In this document: positions 8,844 through 17,537 of the stretch, piece after piece | How the letters are laid out: each line of letters opens with the position of its first letter | Position numbering within the stretch: position 1 is the stretch's first letter | DNA from: Cytophagaceae bacterium | Lineage (GTDB): Bacteria; Bacteroidota; Bacteroidia; Cytophagales; Flexibacteraceae | Direction: 5' to 3' | DNA: 39,721 nt | NCBI GenBank assembly: GCA_027485575.1 | Contig: JAIXQU010000085.1 | Location: 1-39,721, forward strand | The notes under the pieces: generated by a model | What the model saw: the letters and a program-made list of their open reading frames with translations, nothing else | Told to the model about the DNA's origin: nothing | The model's database searches: none | Position numbers and translations under genes: made by a program

Positions 8844-9329
8844 TTACTTAAACGAAACTGTCACTTTTGCTTTAACAATATTTTCTAACAGAATTTCCAC
8901 AAGTTTTAATTGGGCTTTTTTCCCTTTTAATTTTTCTTCTATTTCCAATTGCAATTCATTTTTTTGAAATGCAATCAACTTTCCTTCCACAATCTGACCT
9001 TTTTCTTTCAATTCAACCAGAAGTTTCCTGTTGATATTTTTTAAAAATTGCCTTTCACTTGAAAGTGGAAAATCTAAACCGGGTGAAGCAACTTCCAGCG
9101 TATAGGCATGTTCAAAAAAATCTGCCTCATCTAGAAATTTGCTCAATTTTCGGCTGTAAACCGCACATTCTTCAATTGTAATTCCAATGTCACTATCCAT
9201 CAAAACCTGAACTTTTCCCTCTTTCACCTTTCCCAAACCAACATTTACTTTAACCAGAAAATGATTTTCCGAGTCTAAATTTTGGTTTAAAAAAAGTTCC
9301 AGGCTCTCCTGTATTTGTGTAGATGTCAT
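8844..9329 (-). CDS. rimP: Ribosome maturation factor RimP
   Basis: A 161-residue two-domain protein needed for 30S subunit assembly. Seen: an N-terminal alpha/beta domain with VKVNVGLGKVKEGKVQVLMDSDIGITIEECAVYSRKL and the family motif YTLEVASPGLDFPL (typical E/DVSSPG.DRPL), then a smaller SH3-like C-terminal domain. Identification also rests on position, first gene of rimP-nusA-infB. The ATG at 9329 lies only one base beyond the T-run of a terminator-like hairpin, with the promoter on the far side of that hairpin. Confidence 0.95.
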   Translation of the reverse strand: MTSTQIQESLELFLNQNLDSENHFLVKVNVGLGKVKEGKVQVLMDSDIGITIEECAVYSRKLSKFLDEADFFEHAYTLEVASPGLDFPLSSERQFLKNINRKLLVELKEKGQIVEGKLIAFQKNELQLEIEEKLKGKKAQLKLVEILLENIVKAKVTVSFK

Positions 9330-9330
9330 T

Positions 9331-9361
9331 AAAAAAACAAGAGGGGACTTTTCGTCCCCTC
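9331..9361 (-). terminator. Terminator-shaped hairpin in the rimP leader (possible attenuator)
   Basis: On the minus strand an 8-base GC-rich stem (GAGGGGAC with GTCCCCTC, 9341-9348 and 9354-9361) and a 5-base loop are followed by TTGTTTTTTT, the full intrinsic terminator form, and then directly by the rimP ATG (9327-9329). It can end transcripts of the upstream asparagine-synthetase-like gene. A well-matched promoter lies upstream of it, so it would also form in the leader of the rimP operon mRNA. Confidence 0.85.
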
Positions 9362-9375
9362 CTTCAAATGCGGTA

Positions 9376-9407
9376 CAAAAGTAATCAGTACTTTGACCAA
9401 AACCAAA
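9376..9407 (-). promoter_or_regulatory. Promoter of the rimP-nusA-infB operon
   Basis: On the minus strand TTTG (9404-9407), a 20-base spacer and TACTTTTG (9376-9383) match the Bacteroidota consensus (TTTG, 19-21 bases, TANNTTTG) completely. It is the best promoter in the window. The expected transcript start falls just upstream of the hairpin at 9341-9361. Confidence 0.75.
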
Positions 9408-9431
9408 GGTCTACATGAAATTGGTATTTTC

Positions 9432-11438
9432 TTACCCAAAAAAAGAGTTTCGCCAAATCCCAAGATTGACAATTCTCCACAGAAAATCATTGTTTTGAGA
9501 ATTTGACATTAATACAAGTCTATCCCAATCCCGTTTTACTTTTCTAGAATCGATAAAATCATCTAAGTCATTGGTAATGAACTCTTTCAAGTCATCTTTC
9601 GCGTCCAATAGCCAATTGAGTTCTAATTTGCTTTCTTTATAAACTCCATTTTTTAATAAAAACTCGGGATAAACACCACGCATCGCTTTTCTTAAAAGAT
9701 TGCCGGAAACACCTGAACGAATTTTATAAACAGCGCTGGACTTAATCATAGATTCTGCCAGTTCCCTATCGGAAACAAAAGGATGTCGGATTTCTATTTT
9801 ATGGTATTGAGAGTTGCGATCCGAAGTTCTTAATTTTTCTTTCACCAAAGAGCCGGAAATTTCTTTTAGAAGCAGTTGATTCAGGCTTATTGGAGAATTG
9901 TTGATATTTTCCTCAAGGTTTTTCGAATACCTATCAACAAAATCCACTTTAATGTATTGAAATTCTTCCTGGTTGGTCTTTATCAGGGTCTCTTTCAGGT
10001 CATTAGCGGTTCCTTTAAAAAGCCATCTTTTACCCAAATTTTGAAGAAGCTTCCACCTGCTTAATTCATTACTTTGGTAGTTAAAAAAATTATCAAAAAA
10101 CATGGAGTACTGCCTCAAGCCAACAAGATCATCCGTAAATTGCTCAAAATGAGAAGAAAGAGTTGAGAACAACTGATTTCCGCCGGTCTCTTCTATAATG
10201 ACTTTAAAGTTGTTCGCCTTGGCAACTTCCAACATTTTAAATTGGGAAAAAACCTCAAGACTTGAAAAGGGAGTATCCTGAAGGTAGCAAACCTTCTTTA
10301 TATTTTCCCTAAAGTCATCATAGCTACAAATTGACCTTACCATTTCTATTTCAAGGTCTTTGGCTATTTTTTTTGATTTCTCAAAGCTTACATTGTTAAC
10401 AGAATCATCAGAAACCAATTCTCTGAAAATACCAGAATAGATTTCAGAGGACATTGGTTTTTCTTTTGATTTAATTTCATGGATGGATTCTTTCAGCAAA
10501 TAGGGAAATGCCAAAGTTTCCAAACTGGAATCAATATGGTAAGCAGTTTTTAAACCCGGAGTTAAATGTTCGTTTACGCTGGAAATTAACGACTTACGGA
10601 GTCTATGAGCCAAGGTTGAAACCTTATTTCTACTATATCTTTCCACCTTGGAATCAGTTGTAAGGTGGAAATAGCTCCAAATTTTTATAGTTCCTTTAGG
10701 CAATAGAATTGAGAATCCTGTTCCAGGCAATAGCTCTGATATTCCCCTAAAAATGGATTGGCTATTGGTTTCGGTCTGGCCTAAAATCAAATAATCATAA
10801 ACAGCTGACTTGCTTATTTTTTTTGATACAAAAGGAAGAGAAATTAATCCCTTTGGCTCAGAAGCAAAGGCAAAATAATTTTCATTTTGACAATAATAAA
10901 ATGGCCTGATGCCAAAGGGATCTCTTGCACCAAAAACCTTATTCTCTGTCCTGTCGTAAATTACAAATGAAAAAGAACCTTCAAGTTTTGACAGGATTTT
11001 TTCTTTCCAGATTTTATAAGCATTCAATACGATTTCTGCATAGTCCTCAGAGTCAAAATCTAAACCCGCATCTCTGATATTTTTTGCCAATTGGTTGGCA
11101 TTCAAAATCTCGCCATCAAAAACAATCCAATAATCGCCATTAGAAATTTGAAAAGGTTGGTGAGAAAAATTATTCTTTGGGTTGATCGTCCCTAACCGGT
11201 GACCCATACCGAACCAGGAATCTGGACTTACGTTGTTCTTTTCCTTTAATTCTAATTTCTGAATAAAATTCCTGTTTGTGGACTCCCTAAAATGGCTTGA
11301 ATTGCCCTGATCGTGGAAAAAAGTATAGCCCTCATCCTGGTCTCCTCTATGTGGCTGCTTATCCAAAATCTGATATACATAATCCGATATTGGGTTATCT
11401 GCTTTTCCCGTTAATAATACTCCACCTAAAGCACTCAT
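9432..11438 (-). CDS. Asparagine-synthetase-like protein with degenerate active sites
   Basis: A 668-residue protein with the full AsnB layout: an N-terminal class II glutamine amidotransferase domain (about 1-200) and a C-terminal synthetase domain (about 270-668). The fold signatures remain (GHRLGTI, FDGEILN, LEGSFSFVIYD, ARDPFGIRPFYY, RHPFVSDREL), but the catalytic residues do not. The N-terminal nucleophile Cys2 is Ser (AGT, one base from Cys), the oxyanion Asn of NGE is Asp108, the SGGLDS pyrophosphate loop reads HIDSS (301-305), and SGEGADE reads EETGGNQ (416-422). I infer a pseudoenzyme or an enzyme with new chemistry. It is 16 bases after the WG-repeat gene in the same direction, and the reading frame is intact, so it is under selection rather than decaying. 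Confidence 0.85.
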   Translation of the reverse strand: MSALGGVLLTGKADNPISDYVYQILDKQPHRGDQDEGYTFFHDQGNSSHFRESTNRNFIQKLELKEKNNVSPDSWFGMGHRLGTINPKNNFSHQPFQISNGDYWIVFDGEILNANQLAKNIRDAGLDFDSEDYAEIVLNAYKIWKEKILSKLEGSFSFVIYDRTENKVFGARDPFGIRPFYYCQNENYFAFASEPKGLISLPFVSKKISKSAVYDYLILGQTETNSQSIFRGISELLPGTGFSILLPKGTIKIWSYFHLTTDSKVERYSRNKVSTLAHRLRKSLISSVNEHLTPGLKTAYHIDSSLETLAFPYLLKESIHEIKSKEKPMSSEIYSGIFRELVSDDSVNNVSFEKSKKIAKDLEIEMVRSICSYDDFRENIKKVCYLQDTPFSSLEVFSQFKMLEVAKANNFKVIIEETGGNQLFSTLSSHFEQFTDDLVGLRQYSMFFDNFFNYQSNELSRWKLLQNLGKRWLFKGTANDLKETLIKTNQEEFQYIKVDFVDRYSKNLEENINNSPISLNQLLLKEISGSLVKEKLRTSDRNSQYHKIEIRHPFVSDRELAESMIKSSAVYKIRSGVSGNLLRKAMRGVYPEFLLKNGVYKESKLELNWLLDAKDDLKEFITNDLDDFIDSRKVKRDWDRLVLMSNSQNNDFLWRIVNLGIWRNSFFG

Positions 11439-11454
11439 AGTTGTGGTAGTTTAT

Positions 11455-12945
11455 TTAAAAGATAAAAAGGTTGAAATTGTGATTGTCAATTTGGATATCT
11501 TCAAAATTCAAATCAAAAAGGGGTTTACCATTCTTATAAAAAATTCCTGTTTTTCCATCCCGGCAAATTTTTAACAGGTTGGTATTGGCCTCAATAATAT
11601 TAAAAAATCGTGGAGTTATGGTAATTTGTGCGTTGGTATTTGCAAAACCTGACCAACTATTTTTTACAATTCTCCACCCTTTTCCTGGCATTTTCAAGAT
11701 GCTGTCATAAACTAAAGGTAATAAAAAATAGCCCGATTTATCGATAAGGCCATATTTCCCATCTTTGGAAACAATGGAAAACCCATTCTGAAAAGAGGTT
11801 ACACTGGAAAAATTCGGCTGAATTTTTATTTTTTCGTCTTTATCGACAAAACCCCAGAAATTACCAAGTTTGATCGCTGCAAGCCCTTCCTCAAAGTTTA
11901 ATGTTGAATCATACCTGCAGGCAATCCGGATATACCCTGACCTATCCACAAAACCATATCTTCTGCCAGCTTTTGAACTTATCAGACCTTCATATACCAT
12001 ACCAAGGGCAGAAACAGAGCCATTGACTTTTGTTTTTTGGCCCGATATACCCACAAATAAATATCCTTTGGATGTTTTTACAGCAAGCATTGTATCCTCA
12101 ATCTGAACAATATTTTCAGGATTTGGAATCCTTATGGATTTACCGCTGGTCGTTATCAAAAATTGGTTTTTTGCTGAAAATAACAAGGCAAAACTTTGAT
12201 TGATGTAAGCCACAGAATCTCCCCTTTTTGAGAATGAAATCGATTGAGACTTAAACTGGATTGAATCTTTATTTTTATCTATTAAAAAGTCCTTGTTCCA
12301 CCAAAAGGCTGATTCAAACTGCTTAATTGCTTTTCCCTGGCCCACTGGGGTCCAATTACTATCAGATTTTACGTAATTTAACCATGGACTTATTTCGATT
12401 TTTTCTCCAGAAACCGGATAATAACTTTGATTTAGATTTGAATCCACACAAACCAAACCTCTCTTTGAATAAAGAAACAATAGCCTTTCAGAAGCTTTGA
12501 TTGAATCGGCAACCATTTCTGTTGGAAGTCCAGGTTGAAAAACCCAAACATTTTCTCTTTTTCCTAAAATCTGGTTTCTCCACAACTCTACTTTTGAAAA
12601 CAAATATCCTTGCAGGGTTTTCAGTGTCAAAAGGTCAAAAATCTGAATTTTTCCATTTAATTTCAGAAAGCATTTTTCTTTGTTTCCAGGTTGAAAACCA
12701 GCATTTTTTTCCCTCCATACGGGTTGAAACGGGCTTTTATTGAATAAAATAGTCTCCCTACCAAGGCTGATACAATAAATATCTTCATTGAGGGCAAAAA
12801 GGGAATCAGCAAAAACCGAAAACTTGAGCTTACCTTCTAAATCAGTACACTTCCAGTTTTTTGGCTGTCCATAGCCTTGATTCAAGTTTAAAATGAAAAT
12901 TAAAACAAAAAAGAATTGTTTTTTGGGAAGACGTTTAAAGGACAT
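11455..12945 (-). CDS. Secreted WG-repeat protein
   Basis: A 496-residue exported protein. The N-terminus has a basic stretch followed by a hydrophobic core (FFFVLIFILNLNQ) and probable cleavage after GYG. The C-terminal half carries WG-type repeats: YGFVDRSGYIRIACRYD, WGFVDKDEKIKIQPNF, YGLIDKSGYFLLPLVYD, then weaker SGFANTNAQITITPRF and TGIFYKNGKPLF copies. The N-terminal half is beta-rich without a domain I recognise. WG repeats are thought to form surface-exposed beta structures for binding; function here is unknown. The ATG at 12945 follows a perfect TAATTTTG box by 7 bases. The asparagine-synthetase-like gene is next in the same operon, 16 bases away; one is exported and the other cytoplasmic, so a direct partnership is not obvious. 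Confidence 0.82.
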   Translation of the reverse strand: MSFKRLPKKQFFFVLIFILNLNQGYGQPKNWKCTDLEGKLKFSVFADSLFALNEDIYCISLGRETILFNKSPFQPVWREKNAGFQPGNKEKCFLKLNGKIQIFDLLTLKTLQGYLFSKVELWRNQILGKRENVWVFQPGLPTEMVADSIKASERLLFLYSKRGLVCVDSNLNQSYYPVSGEKIEISPWLNYVKSDSNWTPVGQGKAIKQFESAFWWNKDFLIDKNKDSIQFKSQSISFSKRGDSVAYINQSFALLFSAKNQFLITTSGKSIRIPNPENIVQIEDTMLAVKTSKGYLFVGISGQKTKVNGSVSALGMVYEGLISSKAGRRYGFVDRSGYIRIACRYDSTLNFEEGLAAIKLGNFWGFVDKDEKIKIQPNFSSVTSFQNGFSIVSKDGKYGLIDKSGYFLLPLVYDSILKMPGKGWRIVKNSWSGFANTNAQITITPRFFNIIEANTNLLKICRDGKTGIFYKNGKPLFDLNFEDIQIDNHNFNLFIF

Positions 12946-12952
12946 AAAGTGT

Positions 12953-12960
12953 CAAAATTA
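12953..12960 (-). promoter_or_regulatory. Promoter -7 box of the WG-repeat/asparagine-synthetase-like unit
   Basis: TAATTTTG on the minus strand matches TANNTTTG exactly, 7 bases before the ATG. The -33 region is T-rich (TTTC at a 19-base spacing) but has no perfect TTTG. Confidence 0.5.
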
Positions 12961-13002
12961 GAAAGGATATTTGCACTCTGAAAAATCCATCCGGGCAACA
13001 AC

Positions 13003-14043
13003 TTGAGAACTTTTTATAATTATTCGGCTAAATGGCGGGAATTCAAAGAGTTATGTTCTACTTTGACCGGAAAGAAACTGTCAAACTATTTTTTACTACT
13101 AGTTGGTTTCTTTCTATCCAAATGGTTTAGAAGGCCTTTTCAGTTTGGCCTACCCTTCAGCATTTCTATAGAACCTACCACAAGTTGCAATCTAAGATGT
13201 CCGGAATGTCCGAGTGGGTTAAGGTCTTTTACCCGACCCACCGGAATGCTGGAAAGTGGCCTGTTCTTAAAAATAAGTGATGAATTGAAGCCTACTCTTT
13301 CCTATTTAACTTTTTACTTTCAAGGAGAGCCTTATTTGAATCCCTCCTTCCTGGACATGGTTAAGCTGGCTTCTGATAGAAAAATATATACCTCAACCTC
13401 TACAAATGCACATTATTTAAAGGATGATATAGCCAGGAAGACCATATTATCTGGACTTCATCGGATCATTATATCTATCGATGGAACCAGCCAGGAAACC
13501 TATGAAAGCTACCGATTGGGAGGAAGCCTTGAAAAAGTGATTGAAGGGACTAAAAACCTTGTGCGGTGGAAGGAAGAACTAAAGTCTGAAACACCGCATA
13601 TAATATTTCAATTTCTTGTTGTAAGGCAAAATGAACATCAGATTGAAGATGTTTACAAGCTTGCTGAAGAACTTGGTGTAGATGAAGTAAAACTAAAAAC
13701 CGCCCAGATTTATGATTTCGAAAATGGGTCAGATTTAATTCCTAACCAGGAAAAATACAGCAGATATAAAAAGCTAACCAGTGGAAAGTTTTCCATAAAA
13801 AACCCATTATTAAACCAATGCTGGCAAATGTGGCAATCCTGTGTAATAACCTGGGATGGAAAAATAGTGCCTTGTTGCTTTGACAAAGATGCAAGTCACA
13901 CTTTAGGCAATTCGCAGTCCACTTCTTTTAGCGAAGTTTGGAAGGGGGAAGAGTACAAAAAATTTAGAAAGTCCATTCTAAAATCCCGAAAGGAAATTGA
14001 CATCTGCACAAACTGCACCGAAGGAATGACTGTCTGGGCTTAA
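13003..14043 (+). CDS. Radical SAM/SPASM domain protein
   Basis: A 346-residue radical SAM enzyme. The [4Fe-4S]/SAM motif is CNLRCPEC (Cys62, Cys66, Cys69), followed by the FQGEP segment that binds SAM and IIISIDG. A C-terminal SPASM-type cysteine set (near residues 273, 280, 291-292 and CTNC close to the end) should hold auxiliary clusters. Residues 27-40 are hydrophobic (NYFLLLVGFFLSK), so membrane association is possible. The start is TTG at 13003: an in-frame stop lies at 12979 and no ATG comes before the catalytic motif. The gene is divergent from the WG-repeat gene with a 57-base shared upstream region. The substrate is unknown; SPASM enzymes modify peptides, proteins or sugars. Confidence 0.88.
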   Translation: MRTFYNYSAKWREFKELCSTLTGKKLSNYFLLLVGFFLSKWFRRPFQFGLPFSISIEPTTSCNLRCPECPSGLRSFTRPTGMLESGLFLKISDELKPTLSYLTFYFQGEPYLNPSFLDMVKLASDRKIYTSTSTNAHYLKDDIARKTILSGLHRIIISIDGTSQETYESYRLGGSLEKVIEGTKNLVRWKEELKSETPHIIFQFLVVRQNEHQIEDVYKLAEELGVDEVKLKTAQIYDFENGSDLIPNQEKYSRYKKLTSGKFSIKNPLLNQCWQMWQSCVITWDGKIVPCCFDKDASHTLGNSQSTSFSEVWKGEEYKKFRKSILKSRKEIDICTNCTEGMTVWA

Positions 14044-14056
14044 GAAAATCTTAAGC
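14038..14056. terminator. Palindrome spanning two convergent stop codons
   Basis: GCTTAAGA (14038-14045) and TCTTAAGC (14049-14056) form a perfect 8-base stem with a 3-base loop. It contains the stop codons of both the radical SAM gene and the opposing small gene. There is no adjacent T-run on either strand, so its role as a terminator is uncertain. Confidence 0.4.
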
Positions 14057-14404
14057 AGCCTCGTTCTTTTTTAAACTGTCTAATTTGTGAAATCTGCTAA
14101 GCAGGGCATCCATCATTTCAGAATCTTGGTATTGGTACTGCTCAAGGATATGAACCATAATACCCACAAGTCTGGTTAAACCGAGAAGTTCATTCTGTTC
14201 TTTTGAACTTAAATGACCTAACTTATCCAGCTTATCCAGTTTTTGGATTTGGGACAAAAGATCAAAGGATTGGTCGGCAATTCTTCTGAGCATGCGGGAC
14301 GCTGTCTCTGGATTATTCTTTGTGTGGGCACTAAAGTCCTGACTTAGAATAAAGTTGTATGTGCCAGAGTCAAAAGAATTCATTTTGGTATGGATATGGT
14401 ACAT
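14051..14404 (-). CDS. Small helical hypothetical protein
   Basis: A 117-residue protein I do not recognise. It looks almost entirely alpha-helical and soluble, with a near-repeat LDKLDKLGHL, many leucines at helix-like spacing, and no signal peptide or membrane segment. A helical bundle or adaptor is possible but is only an inference. The ATG at 14404 is used; Met8 (ATG at 14383) is an equally possible start. It converges on the radical SAM gene, with the two stops 7 bases apart inside one palindrome, and is divergent from guaA. Codon use looks like its neighbours. Confidence 0.65.
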   Translation of the reverse strand: MYHIHTKMNSFDSGTYNFILSQDFSAHTKNNPETASRMLRRIADQSFDLLSQIQKLDKLDKLGHLSSKEQNELLGLTRLVGIMVHILEQYQYQDSEMMDALLSRFHKLDSLKKNEAA

Positions 14405-14533
14405 AAAATTAATAAGGATTAGATTTTAGAACGTGCTTTTTTTTCGGACAGCATGATCTGAGAATCCAAAACTGCTACAATTCGGAGCGCAATTTATTAA
14501 ATTATTATTAATTAAATTACATGGATATTGAAT

Positions 14534-14564
14534 CTTGCCAAAATGAAAGACTATTATACCTTTG
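14534..14564 (+). promoter_or_regulatory. guaA promoter
   Basis: CTTG (14534-14537), a 19-base spacer and TACCTTTG (14557-14564), a perfect TANNTTTG box. The ATG at 14569 follows after 4 bases, so the transcript would begin at or next to the start codon. Confidence 0.6.
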
Positions 14565-14568
14565 GCCC

Positions 14569-16095
14569 ATGCAAGACAAGGTTATTATCCTCGATTTCGG
14601 TTCTCAATATACCCAACTAATTGCCCGCAGAATCAGAGAGTTGGAGGTTTATTGCGAGATTGTTCCTTACCATAGTAAATCGCTCTCTTTCCAGAATATT
14701 AAAGGTGTAATTTTTTCCGGAAGTCCCCGTTCTGTGAGGGAAGAAAATCCCATTGGTCCAGACCTTGACTGGTTGGATAGGGAAATTCCGGTATTGGGAA
14801 TTTGCTATGGTGCCCAATGGCTAGCCCAAAATTTTGGTGGAACAGTATCTCCAAGCAATGTACGGGAATATGGCAGAGCCAAAATCCATATTGAAACCGG
14901 CAGTGTATTAATGGATGGTTTGAAAGACCAGAGTCAGGTTTGGATGTCTCATAGTGACACCATCAGTAAAATTCCGGATGGTTTTGAAATAATAGCCACA
15001 ACAGACTCTATACCTGTGGCAGGATTTGCCCATAAAAACAAACCCATTTTCGGCGTTCAATTTCACCCCGAAGTTATCCACTCTGATTGCGGCATGGACT
15101 TGCTACGGAATTTTCTTTTTGAAATCTGTAAAATAGAACCCGTTTGGACAGCGGGAAACTTCATTTCAGAAACCATCAATGAAATAAAAAACACAGTTGG
15201 AGACGGAAATGTAATCCTGGGGCTTTCCGGTGGAGTTGATTCTTCTGTTGCAGCCTTACTTCTTCATGAAGCGATTGGTAATCAACTCTTTTGCATTTTT
15301 GTGGACAATGGGCTTTTAAGGAAAAATGAGTATAAAGAAGTTTTGCATTCCTACCGCAATATGGGTTTGCAGGTTAAAGGCGTTGATTCATCAGCAAGAT
15401 TTTATGCCGGGCTTGATGGGATTTCAGATCCTGAAAAAAAGAGAAAGACAATCGGAAGAATTTTTATTGAAGTTTTTGAAGAAGAATCTCATAAAATTCC
15501 AAATGCCCAGTTCTTAGGCCAGGGAACTATTTATCCGGATGTAATTGAATCAGTATCCGTCAATGGCCCTTCTGTAACCATAAAATCTCATCATAATGTT
15601 GGTGGACTACCTGATTTTATGAAATTAAAAATTGTGGAGCCACTCAGAAGCCTGTTTAAGGATGAGGTAAGAAGAGTTGGTGCGGCCCTTGGATTAGAAC
15701 CAAAAATATTGAACCGCCATCCTTTTCCAGGACCTGGATTGGCCATTCGGATTCTTGGGGATATCACTCCTCAAAAGGTTCAATTGCTTCAGGAAGCAGA
15801 CTCTATTTTTATCAATCTTCTAAAAGAACATGGGTTTTACGATAAGGTCTGGCAGGCCGGGGTGATTTTACTTCCAATACAAAGTGTTGGAGTAATGGGA
15901 GATGAAAGAACCTATGAACAAGTGGTTTGTTTAAGGGCAGTAAGCAGCCTTGATGGTATGACTGCAGATTGGGTTGATTTGCCTCATTCATTCCTGGCTG
16001 AGGTTTCTAACCAGATTATAAATAACGTAAAAGGAATAAACCGGGTTGTTTATGACATTAGCTCCAAACCACCAGCAACCATTGAATGGGAATAA
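14569..16095 (+). CDS. guaA: GMP synthase (glutamine-hydrolysing)
   Basis: A 508-residue enzyme that makes GMP from XMP, ATP and glutamine, the last step of guanine nucleotide synthesis. N-terminal class I amidotransferase: the start [21 protein letters not shown] is typical, nucleophile Cys79 in GICYGAQ, and the His-Glu pair in FHPEV. C-terminal ATP-pyrophosphatase: LSGGVDSS near residue 220, then the dimerisation domain ending in KPPATIEWE as in orthologues. An in-frame ATG exists at 14521, but the TACCTTTG promoter box lies between the two, so 14569 is preferred and gives the usual family N-terminus. It is a single gene, convergent with the CDP-sugar operon. Confidence 0.97.
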   Translation: MQDKVIILDFGSQYTQLIARRIRELEVYCEIVPYHSKSLSFQNIKGVIFSGSPRSVREENPIGPDLDWLDREIPVLGICYGAQWLAQNFGGTVSPSNVREYGRAKIHIETGSVLMDGLKDQSQVWMSHSDTISKIPDGFEIIATTDSIPVAGFAHKNKPIFGVQFHPEVIHSDCGMDLLRNFLFEICKIEPVWTAGNFISETINEIKNTVGDGNVILGLSGGVDSSVAALLLHEAIGNQLFCIFVDNGLLRKNEYKEVLHSYRNMGLQVKGVDSSARFYAGLDGISDPEKKRKTIGRIFIEVFEEESHKIPNAQFLGQGTIYPDVIESVSVNGPSVTIKSHHNVGGLPDFMKLKIVEPLRSLFKDEVRRVGAALGLEPKILNRHPFPGPGLAIRILGDITPQKVQLLQEADSIFINLLKEHGFYDKVWQAGVILLPIQSVGVMGDERTYEQVVCLRAVSSLDGMTADWVDLPHSFLAEVSNQIINNVKGINRVVYDISSKPPATIEWE

Positions 16096-16132
16096 AAGCC
16101 TGGCTTTTTTAGGAATCCTGATCGTCAGGGTT
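16094..16132. terminator. Terminator region between guaA and the CDP-sugar operon
   Basis: AAAAGC (16094-16099) pairs with GCTTTT (16103-16108), with TTTTTT ending the element on the plus strand; the stem is short. A second hairpin, CCTGA-TCG-TCAGG (16117-16129), overlaps the 3' end of the opposing DUF6056 gene but lacks a T-run. Plus-strand termination for guaA is plausible and the minus-strand role is weak. Confidence 0.5.
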
Positions 16133-17531
16133 TAGGTAATAAATGGATATACTTTTTACCATGGTATTGGGCATAAAAATTATCGTACCAGGGTTGAGGA
16201 TAAATGCCAATGTCACCGAAGAAAATAGTTTTGGGTTTATGCTCAAGCGGTTTAACCCAAATGCTATCTCCGGGATTATTTTCAACCAATTCAGCCCTCA
16301 TTTTTCTTTCTAAATCAAACTCACGGGCATCTCCGGATTTCAAATCATTGAAAGCTTGAACAAAATTATTGGAGAAGAATAAACTGGTAGCCATCAAAAT
16401 CAATAAGGGAAAAAATAGTTTTTTCCCAAAAGCCGGAAATGGATTAAAATTCTGATTTTCCAAATATTGTTTCCAAAAAGCGACATTGACCATATACAAT
16501 ATCAAAAAATTAAAAATCAGGGCATTGGCCGTTCTTCCTTGAATCATCCCTTCACCTAAAAAAGAGGGTACAAAGCAAAAAAAAGACAAAAACAGGGAAA
16601 TCAAGCTTAAGGCTATCAAATACGGCCTTTCCAATAATGGTACTTTTTTTGAAACGGGGAGCCACCAAACAAAGATCAATAAAAGAAAAAAACCTGGGTT
16701 AGAGAGCCAATCGACCAGGCTATCTAAATATCCTGAAAAAGAATTGTTGATAACTTCACTATAGGTTCTTTTTAAACTGCTGCTGGCCTGCATCCTATAT
16801 TTTGTGGCTGGTGAGAAAAGTACCAAACCTGTAGAAAATGTGGAAGCAAACAAAAGCAAACTCATGCCAAAATGTGGCGTTCTATCTTTAACAAGTAAGT
16901 AAAGCCAAACACTTCCTGTGATTGCTAAACCAAACATCATGGCCATTTCGTTGCTCCCGGCAATGAGGAAAAGCAGAAAACCTTGAGCTAAAATCTGAAA
17001 GAAAGAAACCACCGAAAGATTACTCCATCGGGCAAATGGAATTTTATTGATCCACCAACTAATTAAAACCAACAACATGGCATTGGCTGGTTGATAACAA
17101 ATGGCTCCTCCAAAATAATAAAAGGCCTCCACAACCGAAGGAACAGAACAGACATAGACTGAAAGCGCCATTAAGCAAACCACCCATACATTCCTTAAAG
17201 GAAGCAAGGCGGCTGTCTTAAACCAATAAAAAAAACCAGTACCTAATAAAAACAAAAGCAACCAGGTATTAAGTTGATAGCCAAGCAACCACCTGTAAAC
17301 CAACGGATTTATAGACAAAAGAAAAGCAGCGGTATATCTACTGCTCCAACTGTAATACCAGCCAATTGTGGATGTAATTGGCCCCCATTTCATCGCTGGA
17401 ATTGTACATATATAATCATCTGCCGAGGGATGATTATAAAATGCCAACCATAAAAAAGGAATGATACTAACCGAAAAAAGAGCCCCAATAAACCAAAACA
17501 AAAGCTTTTGAGGTGGTAAAAAATCTTTCAA
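16125..17531 (-). CDS. DUF6056-type polytopic membrane protein, probable GT-C-like glycosyltransferase
   Basis: A 468-residue protein with about ten or more hydrophobic helices. Seen: a first helix (residues about 11-32), then a loop with HPSADDY and WYYSWSSRY, the acidic-pair plus W..R pattern found in DUF6056 proteins and reminiscent of the catalytic first loop of GT-C enzymes. The C-terminal tail after the last helix is soluble and charged. It is the last gene of the operon, 6 bases after the GT2. A lipid-phosphate-sugar-making GT2 next to a polytopic protein matches the logic of GtrB/GtrC-type glycan modification, so I infer transfer of a sugar from the lipid carrier on the outer face of the inner membrane. 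Family assignment is by pattern and not certain. Confidence 0.65.
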   Translation of the reverse strand: MKDFLPPQKLLFWFIGALFSVSIIPFLWLAFYNHPSADDYICTIPAMKWGPITSTIGWYYSWSSRYTAAFLLSINPLVYRWLLGYQLNTWLLLFLLGTGFFYWFKTAALLPLRNVWVVCLMALSVYVCSVPSVVEAFYYFGGAICYQPANAMLLVLISWWINKIPFARWSNLSVVSFFQILAQGFLLFLIAGSNEMAMMFGLAITGSVWLYLLVKDRTPHFGMSLLLFASTFSTGLVLFSPATKYRMQASSSLKRTYSEVINNSFSGYLDSLVDWLSNPGFFLLLIFVWWLPVSKKVPLLERPYLIALSLISLFLSFFCFVPSFLGEGMIQGRTANALIFNFLILYMVNVAFWKQYLENQNFNPFPAFGKKLFFPLLILMATSLFFSNNFVQAFNDLKSGDAREFDLERKMRAELVENNPGDSIWVKPLEHKPKTIFFGDIGIYPQPWYDNFYAQYHGKKYIHLLPKP

Positions 17532-17537
17532 GAACTA

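Noticed and set aside
12964-12978. Promoter box GATATTTG for the radical SAM gene
   Set aside because: It differs from TANNTTTG at the first position and no TTTG lies at the right distance upstream; too weak to list.
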